In this document: positions 47,331 to 59,552 of the stretch, in pieces
How positions within the stretch are numbered: the stretch's first letter is position 1
How the letters are laid out: each line of letters begins with the position of its first letter
Assembly: GCF_040869045.1 (NCBI RefSeq)
Contig: NC_090322.1
Location: forward strand, 275,988,662 to 276,052,661
DNA length: 64,000 nt
Direction of reading: 5' to 3'
Source: Eurosta solidaginis
Taxonomy: Eukaryota; Arthropoda; Insecta; Diptera; Tephritidae
Translations under genes and position numbers: made by a program
The notes under the pieces: model-generated
What the model saw: the letters and a program-made list of their open reading frames with translations, nothing else
Told to the model about the DNA's origin: nothing
Databases searched by the model: none

Positions 47331-48815
47331 CAATTTTTTAGGCATGCCTTTCTACTTACATTTCTTGTAAGGTATAGAGAATGAATGAATGCATGATTTT
47401 GCCTTATATGTACATGAGTGTGTGTGGTTGTATGTGTCTATTGCAAATAAATGTACGAGGGCTTTGGGGCATATATAAATTTTAATTTAAATGCAAATTT
47501 TCAACTCATTTTCAACATATTACCGTTATTGCGTCATCATCATCTCTGCTGTACATCAAGCTCTATTCTATCAACCACCACTCAACAGTCATCAATCACC
47601 ACAAAATGCAGAGCAGTCAGTTTTCGCTTCACTGCTTGCCTGTTGCTACTCATGTTGTATTTGTATTTATATATTGGAATTTGAATTTTGTTTTTATTGG
47701 ATTTGTTGTTGTAGTTGTCATCATCTCGCTGACATGGTTGGCGCACCGCACATAAATCCCGTCTTTCAGTGAGTTATACAGCTCCGGCTCACGCTCAATT
47801 CTCACGGGAATGCTCTGGATCATTGAGAGACTTAAGAAGCATATGCCGTGCAATTTTCGCACACGTAAAATGTGATAGGCAGATGTCGCCGCTGTTTTTC
47901 ATTTAACTCATACGGCGAAAGGCTAAGCAGCGACATATATTTTTGAAAAAGTAGGTTTATTAAAGGCAGCGTTGCCAAACTAAAAAGAAGTAATTAACAA
48001 ATTATCTGGCTCACAAATTGAACCAGACTTCTATCTGGATTTATCTGGCTCAAATCGTTGTTGTTGCATTTATATGCAAAATTATTTATCTGGCTCAGGA
48101 TTTTGCCACCGGATGATGGCAAAATTGTTTTCAGTGGCTCGTCTTTCAAGCAATACAAGATCGCCATCTATTTTGGTCGCTATTTCGTATGTAATAGCTT
48201 TAGATTTGAAATCTCCGGCTGTAGAAAGCCGTTAAGTACTAACTTATCTCGGAGTTGCATGTTAATGAATGGTACAATTGCTATTTCCGCCGAAATAAAC
48301 GACACACAATGTTGTTGGTGTTGAAATGTCTGGTGATTTTCCGAGTGTCCTAATGGAGTATTCATATTTGTAAATAGGTATACACGGGGATAAGGTATGG
48401 ATATGCATGCCTTTGGGCCTATCGACCAAGGACCGATCATGCAACCAATCAACCGGCTGACCTATGAAATGCTTCGATGTCACCTGTGACTGAGAGGTGC
48501 AAAATACCATACTTCTTAATAAATACGTAATTCCTTATAGAATTTTACGCTCCACAAGGTCTTGTTGTTGTTTTCGAGCACTGGCAATCAGATGTGCTGC
48601 ATTGCCAGGAAAAAAGCTACTACGGAGTTAAACCAATTTTTTAGGGACCGCTTATAGAAGGGCATTAAAAAGTGTAAAATAAAAATAAATTTCCCATCAA
48701 TTTTCAAAAACAAGAAAGGATACTTTTACAATATATTTGTTTATTAAAATTATTACTTTAAATTCGAAAAGGGAAGAATTTTTCTTCTTTTAGAAGTGCC
48801 TCACCCCATCCAATA
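47330..48815. other. Non-coding stretch with a small motif cluster
   Basis: Three copies of TTATCTGGCTCA lie at 48002-48013, 48041-48052 and 48086-48097, plus a partial CTATCTGGAT at 48031. No gene is recognised. Confidence 0.5.
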
Positions 48816-48819
48816 AGTG

Positions 48820-49880
48820 CAATAACTCACAAATTGTCATCGATATCATCTAACGGAATTCCAAAGAAACATGCAGTTACAACTGAAATGTGGCACATTA
48901 CATGCAGGCCATATATTGCGCATGTCGGGGATGATTCTGGCTAAGTAAGAGCTTAACCTAATACAGTATGAAGATCGAAGTTATGCCAGAGTGAAGCCCA
49001 CATCTCTGGAAAGTCTGCTTGTGAATTTCGGATATTTGCCTTATGGTGGACCTAAGGCTTTGTCGTTTCTTCGTGGATAAGGATGAGGTCCTGCTTATGC
49101 CCAACTGGTTCAAACGGCTGAATTCTTATGTACGGGATCGCTTCGTTGTGCTGGCATAAATGTTCCCTCATAGCCTTGGGAGGGACCTGAGGTCCCATCA
49201 ATCAGTTTTGTGGAAGTAGTATTTTACATACACTCTCTAGCATTTTTATTCTCTCTTTTATGGAAAGTATTCCCGCCTCACTGCGTTGATGATAACCTGG
49301 TGACATAAGGAAATAACCCATGGCAGTGAGTGCGGTGTTTTGATAGGCCTGCAGCTTCCTTATATGTGTTTATTTTAAGTACAGAGCCATATTGGAGATG
49401 CACAGCGTTTGTCAAATTGCTTTGTGTGTACCTATGCTCTTTTTTTTATCCTTGCCCTTGTGTTGTCAGCGAAGGACTTGGAAATTTTGTTACCGCTCTG
49501 AACTAAAAGCTTATGGCTGCTTGTTGACTGAAGTATTGGTCACAATAAAACGTCACCCCAGCGGGTTTGCGTGCCGATATTGATGTCATCGACGTAGATG
49601 TCCAATATTTCTGACAGTTGCCACACCCACGTCGTAAATAAGGTCGCCGAGTACTTGGTGGGTGACAGTGCCAAGTTACGCTCAGCGAAAAAATGGGAAA
49701 GACTTCGTTTTCCATGGCAGCTGTATCGTAGTCGAGCGGGATTTTTTCTGACAAAGGGTTGTATGTGTAAGACCATTTCATTTGTTGTGTCCCAAAAATT
49801 GTCATCAACGGATGCATTCTCGCCTACACTGGTGGGATGGGATATGGTTTCGGAACATGTTCATATTGAGAATACTTGTT
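48820..49880 (-). mobile_element. LINE family 1, 3' fragment
   Basis: Plus-strand sequence follows 0.62-1.45 kb of the main copy: ACAAATTGTCATCGATATC, then TGTGTTGTCAGCGAAGGACTTG, and TAAATAAGGTCGCCGAGTAC with GGTGACAGTGCCAAG. It corresponds to the C-terminal RT part and the 3' region. A short minus-strand frame (RNLALSPTKYSATLFTTW, within 49540-49776) keeps the RT motif seen at 1265-1495. It is truncated and inactive. Confidence 0.8.
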
Positions 49881-50344
49881 GATGCCATTATAGAAATGCT
49901 ATACATGTATCGTTGGATGTTAATCGCGCCGAAGCTTAAAATGATTGAAATGTAATTTTCTTTCATGCAAAACACGAAATTTTATTTTGCCATGTTAATT
50001 TTAAGCCAGCTAGTCTTTGTATACAGCGACAATAAATATATCTCATATCTAGGTCAACAGTGAGCTATGTCACAAATATGAAATTATGAAGTTATACACA
50101 CCAACGGGTTCCACAATTTAATACCTAGCGAACTTTATACGTAATTAAATATTAGTTTTAATTCTCACCCAAAGAGGGCTGGTAAGAAATAAAAATTGCA
50201 TTGGTGCATATGGGGAATCTAATTTGTTTTTTGCCCATCCTTAAAGTTATGGAATAGGGGGTGAAGGAACTAAGGTAGCTGCTAATTGGGTATACGGGGG
50301 TCTTTGGAAATGGTATGCTATATAGGGGAATGTAGAATGTTAGC

Positions 50345-50750
50345 TGTTTGTTAAAGATGGGTTATCGGTTCCTTATCGACGAGTTATCGGAGTGTTATAG
50401 GTGTGTTATCGATGAAGTAAGGATGAATTTTCGATTTGTAATCGAAGTGTTACAAATTTGCTATCGCTACCAATGGTAATAAATTGATTAAAGAAATTTT
50501 GTATATGAGTCATCGAATTGTTTTCGAAAAGCTATTGGTATACTATCGAAAAGTTTTCGATTATTTTTCGAAAAAAGTATGGATTATTTATCGAAAATTA
50601 TTGATATGACGTCAAAAAGCTTTCGAATTGCTATAGAAAAATTATCTCTTTGTCAAAATGCTATCTATTTATTATGAAATCGAATCGAGTATCGATCTAC
50701 TATTGAAAAGTGATCTACTATAGAAAAATTATCTATTATTTATCGAATAG
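50345..50750. repeat. Degenerate TTATCGA minisatellite
   Basis: TTATCGA-like units recur every roughly 11-15 bp (GGTTATCGG, CCTTATCGAC, GAGTTATCGG, GTGTTATCGATG, later TTTATCGAAAA and TTTTCGAAAA). The left part is GTTATCGG-like and the right part drifts to TCGAAAA. Unit edges are blurred, so the array is old. Non-coding. Confidence 0.7.
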
Positions 50751-50754
50751 GTTT

Positions 50755-53700
50755 GGACCTAGGAAGCCTTAATATAAACATCAAATACATGCCCTACCTT
50801 GTAACCAAACCACAAAGCTATACAGGAACTGAACATAGAATTACAAAAAATTCCGAAGCCGCAAATGTTTTTGATGATATCATCCCAAACAGCATCTCTA
50901 ACCCTGTCTCGTTTGACTTCTCAATATCTAAGTATGAACTTATTAAGATATTGAATACAGTTTTGTAATATATTGTTAAGTTTTTACGTTGTTTGATACG
51001 CATAGTTTTAGTTCGTAAGAAACCTGTATTTCATAGACTTGAATAAACAAGTTATAAATAAATAAATATAAACAAATATTTGGAACAAATTTGGACACAG
51101 ATAAGACCAAAATAAGTTTGCACAATATTGGTTCGGAAAGAAAGCTGCTAATTAGCTTTGCGGTAAGTGGTATATATATTTCACTTGTATATATCAACAG
51201 ATCCCGAAAATTTTGCCCAAAATGACTTTCTACGATATTGATACACCCCAAATCCGCTAGGGAATTCACTATAAAATCTCAACCGGCTTCGCAGATACCT
51301 CCCATAATGGGACCCAGAAAACCTCAAAATCTTTTACCAGATTATGGGTATCGACCAAAGTTTCGACGAAGATAGGGCATAAATTCTACAAGATTGTAGC
51401 CAAATTAAGGCGTTATTCAGAAAAAAATAATTGTGCAAATCTTTAATTCCGAGGTACCAGACATTGTTTTGGATTTTCAGAAAATATAGACGAAGCTAAG
51501 ATCAAAATTTTAGACAGTATTGGCACTGACTACTGGTTTAACTCTTTGAGGTTGTAAAATGACCAATTTTTATTCAAAATTTAAAATCTGACTAGACAGA
51601 AAAAAACAGGTCGCAATTCAAGCTTTGAGTTCTTATTGCATAACAAAATTTCGTCGTGAACATGACATGAATTAATGTTAATTATTTCCTTTAAATGTTA
51701 TGTGAAAAGACAATTCCTAAATACAATGGGGGCTTAAAACTCTTGTTCATTACAGATTGAAAATGAAGTAGTCTTATTACTATTATAACTATTGTTGTTG
51801 TTAAAACAGAAATTGAATTTACGTTTAATTAAAAATTCACTAAAGATTCCTTTCTTGCCAACAAAAGTCGCCATTGTACTTACGACCGGCGTATATTTTG
51901 TTGTTGCTTACGTTGACAGAAACCCGTTGTTTTCCCATTTCCGTTTGTATGTATGTGAATCAGTCTACATAGCTAGAACCTTTTCTACGACAACTACCAA
52001 CAGACAATCGAATGGCAATGTCATTGGCAATTAACCATTAGTAACTTGTAAAAAACAACAACAAAACGTAGCTATAGACAATGCAGGGAGGCGGAATGAC
52101 TGGTTGCTCTAAAAATTTATCGAGAATGAAGACGACCGCCATATGCTCGAAATGATTTAAGTTGAAAAACGCTGCCAAACTGTGACCGTCTGTCGCATTG
52201 AATGGCGTCTCATTGGCGGCAAAGTTTTGTTGTTCAAGTGCTTTGCAATGCTGCGTTGGAGTAAAGTGCTTCAAACTCCAAACTCACTTTAGCCGATAAA
52301 GTGGATATTCTTTCTACTGAATTCTGTTTTGATCACTAAACAGAGTTTTGTTAGAATAAAATGTTTAAGTGTGAAACCAAAAAAAAAAAAAACAAAAAAA
52401 AACCTAAGTCACGTGACAAATGAATGAGTTTAAGGTGGAAGAAGAGTGGGAGCTATTGTAGACGGGGTCGAAAGTGTGCGTGTGCTTTCGTAATTAGTTT
52501 TGTGTAACCGTCTTGTTTGTCTGATGAAGACACCTAAAGTAGTCAACACTTTGAAGTCACTCAAATCCCGTTAAATGTAGTACATACTGCCATTCCAGTG
52601 CTGCATGCAATCAAGCAAGTTTTTGTTCAATTTTGTTCTTTTTTTTTTTTTGCTATTGATGTTGTTGCTGTTTCTAAAAGCGGAAAACAATTTGCATAAT
52701 TAGTGATTTCTTCCGCTGTTTACTTCCTTCTTTGCTGCTTCTGTGTTTGTTGCTTTTGTTGAGCTTTTTCTTGGCACATTGCACAGCTTGCAGTTTGAAG
52801 CCATGGGATGATGAAGTTTGCTGATTGGTTGATGAGTTTTATTTTAATTACTTATAGTGCCGCTTAGACAATATAGATTTAGGTATAAAATTCCGTACTT
52901 ATAGTACTCAAAATTGATAGCCAAAAAAACTTGCACAAACAAGACAAATGTACGTTCTTCATAAATATTGTTTTCTAATTTCAAATTTGATTAGGATTAG
53001 ATTAGACTAAGTGACTGCTCAATCGCCAATCTGAGGTACTTACCTAAACCGTTTGATTCACTGCAATACCACCGAATGAGTTTAAGACTTTCCTGCAAAT
53101 CTTCTGCTTAACCAATATTCTCAAATGAATCGTCTGAATGGAGTAGCCAATAACTTTCTACTTTTTGAGATCAAGATTGGCCCTATTCAAGCTTTAAGAA
53201 GTATGCAACTTCTAAGTAATTTGTATATCTAACTAAAGATACCAAATAAGAAGCCAAGTGAGCCACAATTCTGTTTTCGCTTATGTACCTAGTTACCTTG
53301 AAATAATTGGAAAAAAATTTGCGGGTTTTGCGTTATTAAACTACAGTTTTTGCATTTTTCGAGTCACACGAAAAATATTAGCAAATTTTGCATCTTTTTT
53401 CGAAGAAAACTGCATATCTAAAATAATTATCAATTTAAACCACTAAAACATTTTCGGAGCGCTCATGATTTAGGAATTCGATATGAATTCAAAATATGTG
53501 AAAAATGTGACTGAGATACATGATCATGTTTTTGTTGTTGAAAATTATGACCTATTTGGCAAGAGTGTTCAGCAAATAAGAAACACTTCGAAACAAATAT
53601 TAATATTTTATTTTGAAAAGATTTTCTTTCATATTCAATTCGAATGCAATTATGGCTTATAATGTGTCTTGCTTTTCCCGTTTTTAATTGGCATGGACGC

Positions 53701-54560
53701 TTCTTTTTATTCATCTCCGTAATGATCGATATTTTAACAATGTGTGTATTTGGAGCAAAATTGCCTGTGTGGTATACGCTAGTTGGTCTGTAGTGCCTGT
53801 CTCTAATTAGAGCTGACCCATCTTAATCCTTTATATCAGGCACATAAATGACATAGAAGCGAATCATATAGGAAGCAAATTATGAGCTGTTTATGAGCGT
53901 AATAGGAGTCTAATCGGACTCATATTTTGGTTCATATAATGTATGAAAAAGGCTCATGTAGGGCAACCATCGCCGGAAAAACGATGGACAAATCGATAGT
54001 GTTTTTATTCAAAACTCTGATTTTTAGATTTGCTTCTTTTAGATGTGTGTGAACGTGTGTCAACTTAAAGGTTCAAATTTATCTCTTTTGCTAAGAAAAT
54101 ATTTTGAATATCTTTTAAACATGCAAATAAACACCTTTATCTGCATTCTTAATGCAATCACTTTCAAAAGGATTTGTTTCGGCTGCTGTTTGTTTTCACA
54201 TTCTTTTTTTAATATTTTTTTTTATTTGTTTGCATTTAATCTTTTTCTTTATTAATGTGAAATTCATCAGCAGATTTGTTTACAGTTACTTCCATTACTC
54301 TAATTACCATACTTCACCGCTTCGCTTTACGCTTCAGTTGCGCTTGGTAACTTGTCTACCGAGAACACTTGGTTAAGAATTTCGAATGCTCTCATCCTCT
54401 TGCATAAAAAACGGCTCTCCTATTTCTAAAGCAATTCACCGTATACTTGAATTTGTTTGTGTAACGACTTTGTTGTTACTTTTAAGACTCATTTTAATAC
54501 TAATTGCTGTCAAAATATGTGCATAAATTTGGAAATTTTACTCATTGGGAATACATTTGC
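50755..54560. other. Non-coding stretch
   Basis: AT-rich, with homopolymer A (about 52379-52400) and T (about 52640) runs. No gene, SINE or LINE segment recognised. Confidence 0.5.
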
Positions 54561-54565
54561 ATGTA

Positions 54566-55260
54566 TTTTACTTCCTTTATATTAGGTCGGTTGAATGTTT
54601 TTCCGCTTTTCATACAAATCTTGCAATCGATTTTTAAGTAACTTCTCAGCTAAAAACGTGAAACTTTACACATATGTTGGAACACCGTGACAATGCAACA
54701 AAAGGAAAGAAAATCCGGTAGGTGGCGCACGGGTCGAAATAATTAGATAAGAAACCAGCTTACTCGATGAGCTAGAGACTTGAAATTGCAAACTTAATTC
54801 CGAGGTCGATTGCAGCCGATGGCACAATACAAAAAGATTCGCTAGGGGGCGCACGGGATGAGATATTTAGAAAAATTGTACGAAATGGAGAGAATTTTGG
54901 GATTGATTTTTATGTAAGTTCTCATTGAGCTACAACTGTAAAACTTCACAGATAGGATAAGACACCGAGAAAATTTAAGAAAAAGAGAAAAAAAATCTGT
55001 TAGGTGGCGCACGGATCGAAATATTTAGATAAGAATTTTGAAATTTGGTGTTTTGAGATCGATTTAAAGTAACTTCTCGTTGAACTACAAACATGAAACC
55101 TCAGAGACAGGTTAAGACGCCGTGACAGAGGAACAAAAGGAGAAAAAATTTCATAAGGTGGCGCACGGATCGAAATAATTAGATAGTAAATATTTAGGTC
55201 CGAATTTCGAAATTGGGAATTAAGAGATCGGTTTTTAATTCTGAATTATTAAAAGTAAGT
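54566..55260 (-). repeat. 157-bp tandem satellite array, about 4 units (palindrome-satellite copy 2)
   Basis: The block GGTGGCGCACGGRTCGAAATA recurs at 54721, about 54846, 55003 and 55157, that is at spacings of 125, 157 and 154. Between them TTTTTAAGTAACTTCTC and ACAACTGTAAAACTTCACAG recur. The left edge carries the conserved terminal block, complement of ACCGACCTAATATAAAGG. The right edge (AAGGCAGTACT at 55280) matches the junction of copy 3 at 60577-60587 in reverse. The orientation is opposite to the array at 60.95-62.27 kb. Confidence 0.88.
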
Positions 55261-55310
55261 TTTTCATCTTGTAAATCATAAGGCAGTACTCTTTTCCACC
55301 TAGAACTGAA

Positions 55311-55468
55311 AAGGAGAAAATAAAAATAAATTTAAAAAATTGTAAGCACTTCCTTTACATAAATGGACAAAAATCAGCGAAAAATATTTCTTATATAAAG
55401 ACATATTCTTGCTAAACTTTGATTTTTAAATTTTGAAATAGAAATTGCAAATATATTTATGAGAAATA
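55311..55468 (-). repeat. Single arm of the long palindrome (copy 2), truncated
   Basis: It matches the left arm of the palindrome at 31011-31176 nearly base for base (AAGCACTTCC, TGGACAAAAATCAGCGAAAA, CTTTGATTTTTAAATTTTG). The other arm is missing: the sequence changes abruptly at about 55470 into the 3' end of the Penelope-like element. Confidence 0.88.
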
Positions 55469-55554
55469 TATATCAGTTTTATTTTTCTTTGAGCTTAAGG
55501 CCTATTTTTATAAATAAAACACTTGATTTTGTGTTTAATTATTTAATTTATTCG

Positions 55555-55590
55555 ATATTTCGACCTTAGTCTAAGGTCATCATCAGGACT
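55555..55590 (-). ncRNA. Hammerhead-ribozyme-like core
   Basis: Minus strand: CTGATGA (55586-55580), one unpaired T, an 8-base arm GACCTTAG, one base, its complement CTAAGGTC, then GAAA (55561-55558). This is the order of the hammerhead core around stem II. The extra T and the weak short stem III (TATCGAATA) depart from the canonical fold, so the copy may be inactive. Confidence 0.55.
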
Positions 55591-55926
55591 GCAAGAAACA
55601 ATACAAAAACACTAATAAATTTATCAAATATTAGCGACATAAGTCATTTTCACATTTAAACAGCATATAAACAACATATAAAAAATATAGATATATTTAA
55701 AATAAATCATCAGCACAACTTACGTTTTAAGCAATGCTTTAAAGACTAAAATGCGAAAACAAAATAAGTTAAGGAATAGCGACGATTCAAACAAAGAGTG
55801 TGCATAAACAAATGAAGTCCCGTAATTGTAAACAAAAATTTTATAAAAACAATAATACATTAAGCGGCGAAAAAACAGCAAGCAGAAAAATTGATCACAG
55901 CAGTGTAGTGTTGTTGTTGGGAGAGC

Positions 55927-56985
55927 TCAAGAGTGGCTTTTGTGCTTTATTATTAGGTTGCGGTAGGCGTAGGCACAGTGTTCAGTGTCTGCCTTAAAAT
56001 TCATACGTTTATTATTAGGGGTGTCAACTATGTGTAGCATTTCTAACGTGAAGCGTTTATTATAATTTTTCTCCTCTTCTAAAATGGTGACGTTCTCAAA
56101 ATCCGGGTAGTGGCCTGTGTCTTTACAATGTGCTGTTAATGCCGTTTTATTATCAGAAAAATTATTCCTTAATTTTATATTTGATTTGTGAGCGGATATC
56201 CTTGTCTTGAGTTTAGATTTTGTAGTACCCACATATACTTTCTCGCATATGTGGGACCCGTCACCAATGCAAGGAATCCGATACACTACGTCAGATTTTT
56301 CCTCTTTAGCTATGGGATCTTTCAGTTTGCTGAATACTTTTTTTAATGGGTTGCTGTAGGTAAAGGCTAGCTGTACCATTTCCTTGTCATACAGTTTGGA
56401 ATTTTTGATCCTCTCCGGGAGCCCTGGGACATAAGTAACCAATTTATAAATTTTTGCAGTTTGATTTTCCCTATTACTATCTTTATCACGCCTCGAGTAA
56501 AATTCGTATATAAGTTTGTAGATTAATTTCGTGGGGAAATCATTATTTTCTAGGGTATCCTTAATGATATTGATGTTTTTGTTGTGGTACAATGTGTCGC
56601 TGATGGAGAGAACACGCCTCACAAAATTTTTGGCAGTGTTAATTTTTATATTTCTAGCATGCTGCGAGTAGAAGTTAATCAATCTTCCAGATGTTGTGGG
56701 TTTTTTGTACCAGTCTATTGTTAATCGGTTATCTCTCTTAATTATTAGGGTATCCAAAAAAGGTATTTTTCCGTCCTTTTCTATTTCGATCGTAAACTTA
56801 ATGGATTTATGATACCCGCTGAGTAGATTTAACAATTTGTCTGTGTCCTCTGTTTTTACTATGGCGAATAAATCGTCCACATATTTAGTTAACAATCTAG
56901 GTTTGTTGGCCGATTCTATTTCAAAACAAATCGAAGGGCTTCCAGAGGCGGTCTCATTTTGAACTATTATCTTAAGCTCTACCAC
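55927..56985 (-). CDS. Penelope-like RT (C-terminal part) with GIY-YIG endonuclease, partial
   Basis: This 352-codon frame is open throughout, the longest intact coding stretch in the window. Residues 10-18 (NETASGSPS) recall the A-x-G-x-P block of Penelope RT. YVDD at 35-38 is the catalytic box. WYKKPTTSGRLINFYSQH at 92-109 is the typical thumb signature. From about 233 a GIY-YIG fold follows: VVYRIPC, KVYVGTT (249-255), Arg262, His266, AHC (285-287) and GHYPDF (291-296), with Glu315 as the likely catalytic Glu. The protein ends with a normal stop. The Met at 56985 is not a true start because the N-terminal RT is missing. The spacing between the A-x-G-x-P block and YVDD is shorter than usual, so a small deletion is possible. 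The enzyme would copy and insert the element. Confidence 0.88.
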   Translation of the reverse strand: MVELKIIVQNETASGSPSICFEIESANKPRLLTKYVDDLFAIVKTEDTDKLLNLLSGYHKSIKFTIEIEKDGKIPFLDTLIIKRDNRLTIDWYKKPTTSGRLINFYSQHARNIKINTAKNFVRRVLSISDTLYHNKNINIIKDTLENNDFPTKLIYKLIYEFYSRRDKDSNRENQTAKIYKLVTYVPGLPERIKNSKLYDKEMVQLAFTYSNPLKKVFSKLKDPIAKEEKSDVVYRIPCIGDGSHICEKVYVGTTKSKLKTRISAHKSNIKLRNNFSDNKTALTAHCKDTGHYPDFENVTILEEEKNYNKRFTLEMLHIVDTPNNKRMNFKADTEHCAYAYRNLIIKHKSHS

Positions 56986-56999
56986 TGCCCCATCGCGGC

Positions 57000-59552
57000 C
57001 GGGTTTGTCTTCGGTCCTCCCTTAAAAATCACACCAAAGAACATTGTTCGGAGCAGTTTACATGGCAAAAGCTTTGGACACTGCCAACCAAGTCGTCCTT
57101 CTCCATAGATAAAGCAATTCTATAGAGGTGGCTATACTTTCCACGCAGGGGACTGCATAGCTGTGGCAGTAGTATGCGCCTCTCAATTATGAGGTGTGCT
57201 TTAAAAAAAACTACTACTACTACATTCCTTGCCATTATAAAAGACATGATGAACAATCAACTCCTGCTAAATTGTTTCAAACATAGAAAACTATCCTTTA
57301 AAGATTTCAAACTTGCGAAGAGGCGGCTCGCCGTCTTATAACTACACGTCCCTGTTCATTAGCACGAGAATCGGCAGAGCCAGTTCTTTAGTTGCGGAGC
57401 AGCGGTGCCGAAGCCCACGAATCGGCCAGCGAGTCAGCAAGTGCTCGAGGCAAGCTGGTAAGAGGAAGGGGGTGCTGCTTTGCCCACGCTGCACGAATGC
57501 TTTAATTGAATTACGTATGTAGTTCTAGCTGATAGAATTGCTCCATTCATCCTGTCACTTTTGAAAGAGTATCCAGCTATGGAGGTGGTGGTGTCCAGGT
57601 AGTGAACACACACTAACCTCGCAGCTGTCATCACATATGTGGATAGAGGATCACCATGTGAAAAGGTAAGGCTTTAATTCATTTTTTTGTTGTTGTTGAT
57701 TTTCCAAATGGTGGATAGTTTTGAAACGATTTTGCGTCACCATTAGTCAAAATAACAACTTACACTGTTGGTCGCTACGCTATTCAGCCGCAGCTACCCG
57801 CTATGGTACAGACGCCCAGCTGTAGCCGGATGTAGAATTACCTCTGGTATTTGGAGTATGCCCACATTAACCATTTAATCGATTAAAATGTGGAACCGAT
57901 ACCTCTAACAACAGCTTATCTAGGGCCAAACTTAATTGAAAATGCAAGATTCCTTTGTAAATACAACAACAATAGGCATTTCTGAGGGCCTTTGAATTAA
58001 AATGAAGCTTCAGATTAGCTGACTCGTGCAAGCATTCTATTACTCTCTCATCGTTTTTGTCGTGATGTACGCTCTAAAGTCCTGGATTTTGTTGGAATAA
58101 GACCTAACTAGTAAATGAAAATTAGACACCCAATTGTACAGTTATAAGTATGCCAGAATATTCAAAATTACAAATGTAAATAGTCCAAATTTATTCGAAA
58201 TAAGAAACATCAATTAACATGTAGAATAATCGCATCAAAACTCTGACTATTAAGACTGCTAATATCAATTAAGTGGAAAGTCTAATTGGGAAAAATTCAA
58301 TGCAACCGTTAGTCATGGATACCAGTAGTTATTCAATTGTCCATGCCGAATTTAGCTTTTCCAATTTTATTTGACGTATTGGTGTGTTATTGTACGTATG
58401 CATGTATGCCCATATACACAACCAAATACCTACATATGTATGTATGCATGATCATAAATTACTGTCAATTGAGAACAAATTAAAAGTGCTACTCTAGCCT
58501 TTGCAGACTTTGCCGCTGACTTGCTTTGTGGCGTTAGCAATAAATTAATTCAAATAAGGTACTAATGCAAATGATTAGAAATGGCAGCAACTGAAAAAAG
58601 CGTAGCGCTGTTGGACTAGAAAATCGGAAAAATGGCTGCCAAACGTTGGTCACCTGCCGCCATCCCAAATGAAGCGATCTATCGCGTCTATTAGCCAAGT
58701 TATTGGCATGAAACAAACCGATTTTAATTCGCTGTCCGTTGGTCCTATGGTCAATGCTCGTCTAACTAAAGTGCCACACAGCCCTACAGCTATAGCTTAG
58801 CATAACCCATGCTCGCTGAATTGATGAAACCTCGCTGAACAGAAGCGAATTAAGTTGAAATGTAGAGATGTCGACAAATTGTCAACTTCATTTGCAAATC
58901 GACAAGTTCGTAAAAGCTTTGGGAGGGGAAGCGACAACGCAAAAACATAGAATAAATGCACAATGGACAGCCTTGTGTGGGATTGTGGTAGGTATTGGCG
59001 ATGTGACGGAAGTGGTATTACCAGAAATCGGATCGAAAAATCTAGCAAGGTATTGGAAAAAACAAAGCAATTTAACTGCATAGTGGATATCGGATAAAAT
59101 AATAGAAAAAATTAGTTTAGCCTGTAGTTTATTCAAATATTATGGCGTATATGAATAAAACGTTTTGAACGACGCACATTTCTGATGTAGGAATAACTAA
59201 TCAAAAAACTTTTCGGTAAATTAAAATATATTAAAAAGAGAGTATTGTACCCTCATGATGTGTGTTCTGACCGGACACTGCCTTCTGACGTCACATGGAG
59301 GAAACGATCGATTTTCTGTGCTCGTGGTGTGCGCTCGGCAGACCAAGGCTATTGTTATTAGGAGTAGCGCTGTTATCAGGGACCGTACCGTGTTATACGA
59401 TCACGTAATGAAAACTATTTTCAGTCAAAAGATAAATACTAAAACTATAATTATTTATAAAAAATGATAATAAATTTTGGGTCTAATTTGTACAATTTAT
59501 CATTAGCTCAAATATTTCAAAAATCCCATACACTATATCAGCGCTATTTGAA
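57000..59552. other. Non-coding stretch
   Basis: 57.3-57.5 kb is GC-richer but has no recognisable protein. (TAC)n at about 57208-57224. The remainder is AT-rich without repeats I can name. Confidence 0.5.

Larger units (their letters stand above)
55470..56998 (-). mobile_element. Penelope-like retroelement, 5'-truncated
   Basis: The minus-strand coding part (55927-56985) is followed by a non-coding 3' region to about 55470. That region includes a hammerhead-ribozyme-like core (55555-55590), a feature known from the terminal repeats of Penelope-like elements. The right boundary, near 56998, falls inside the RT domain, so the 5' part of the gene is absent. The element joins half of a long palindrome at its left end. 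No target-site duplication was identified. Confidence 0.85.
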
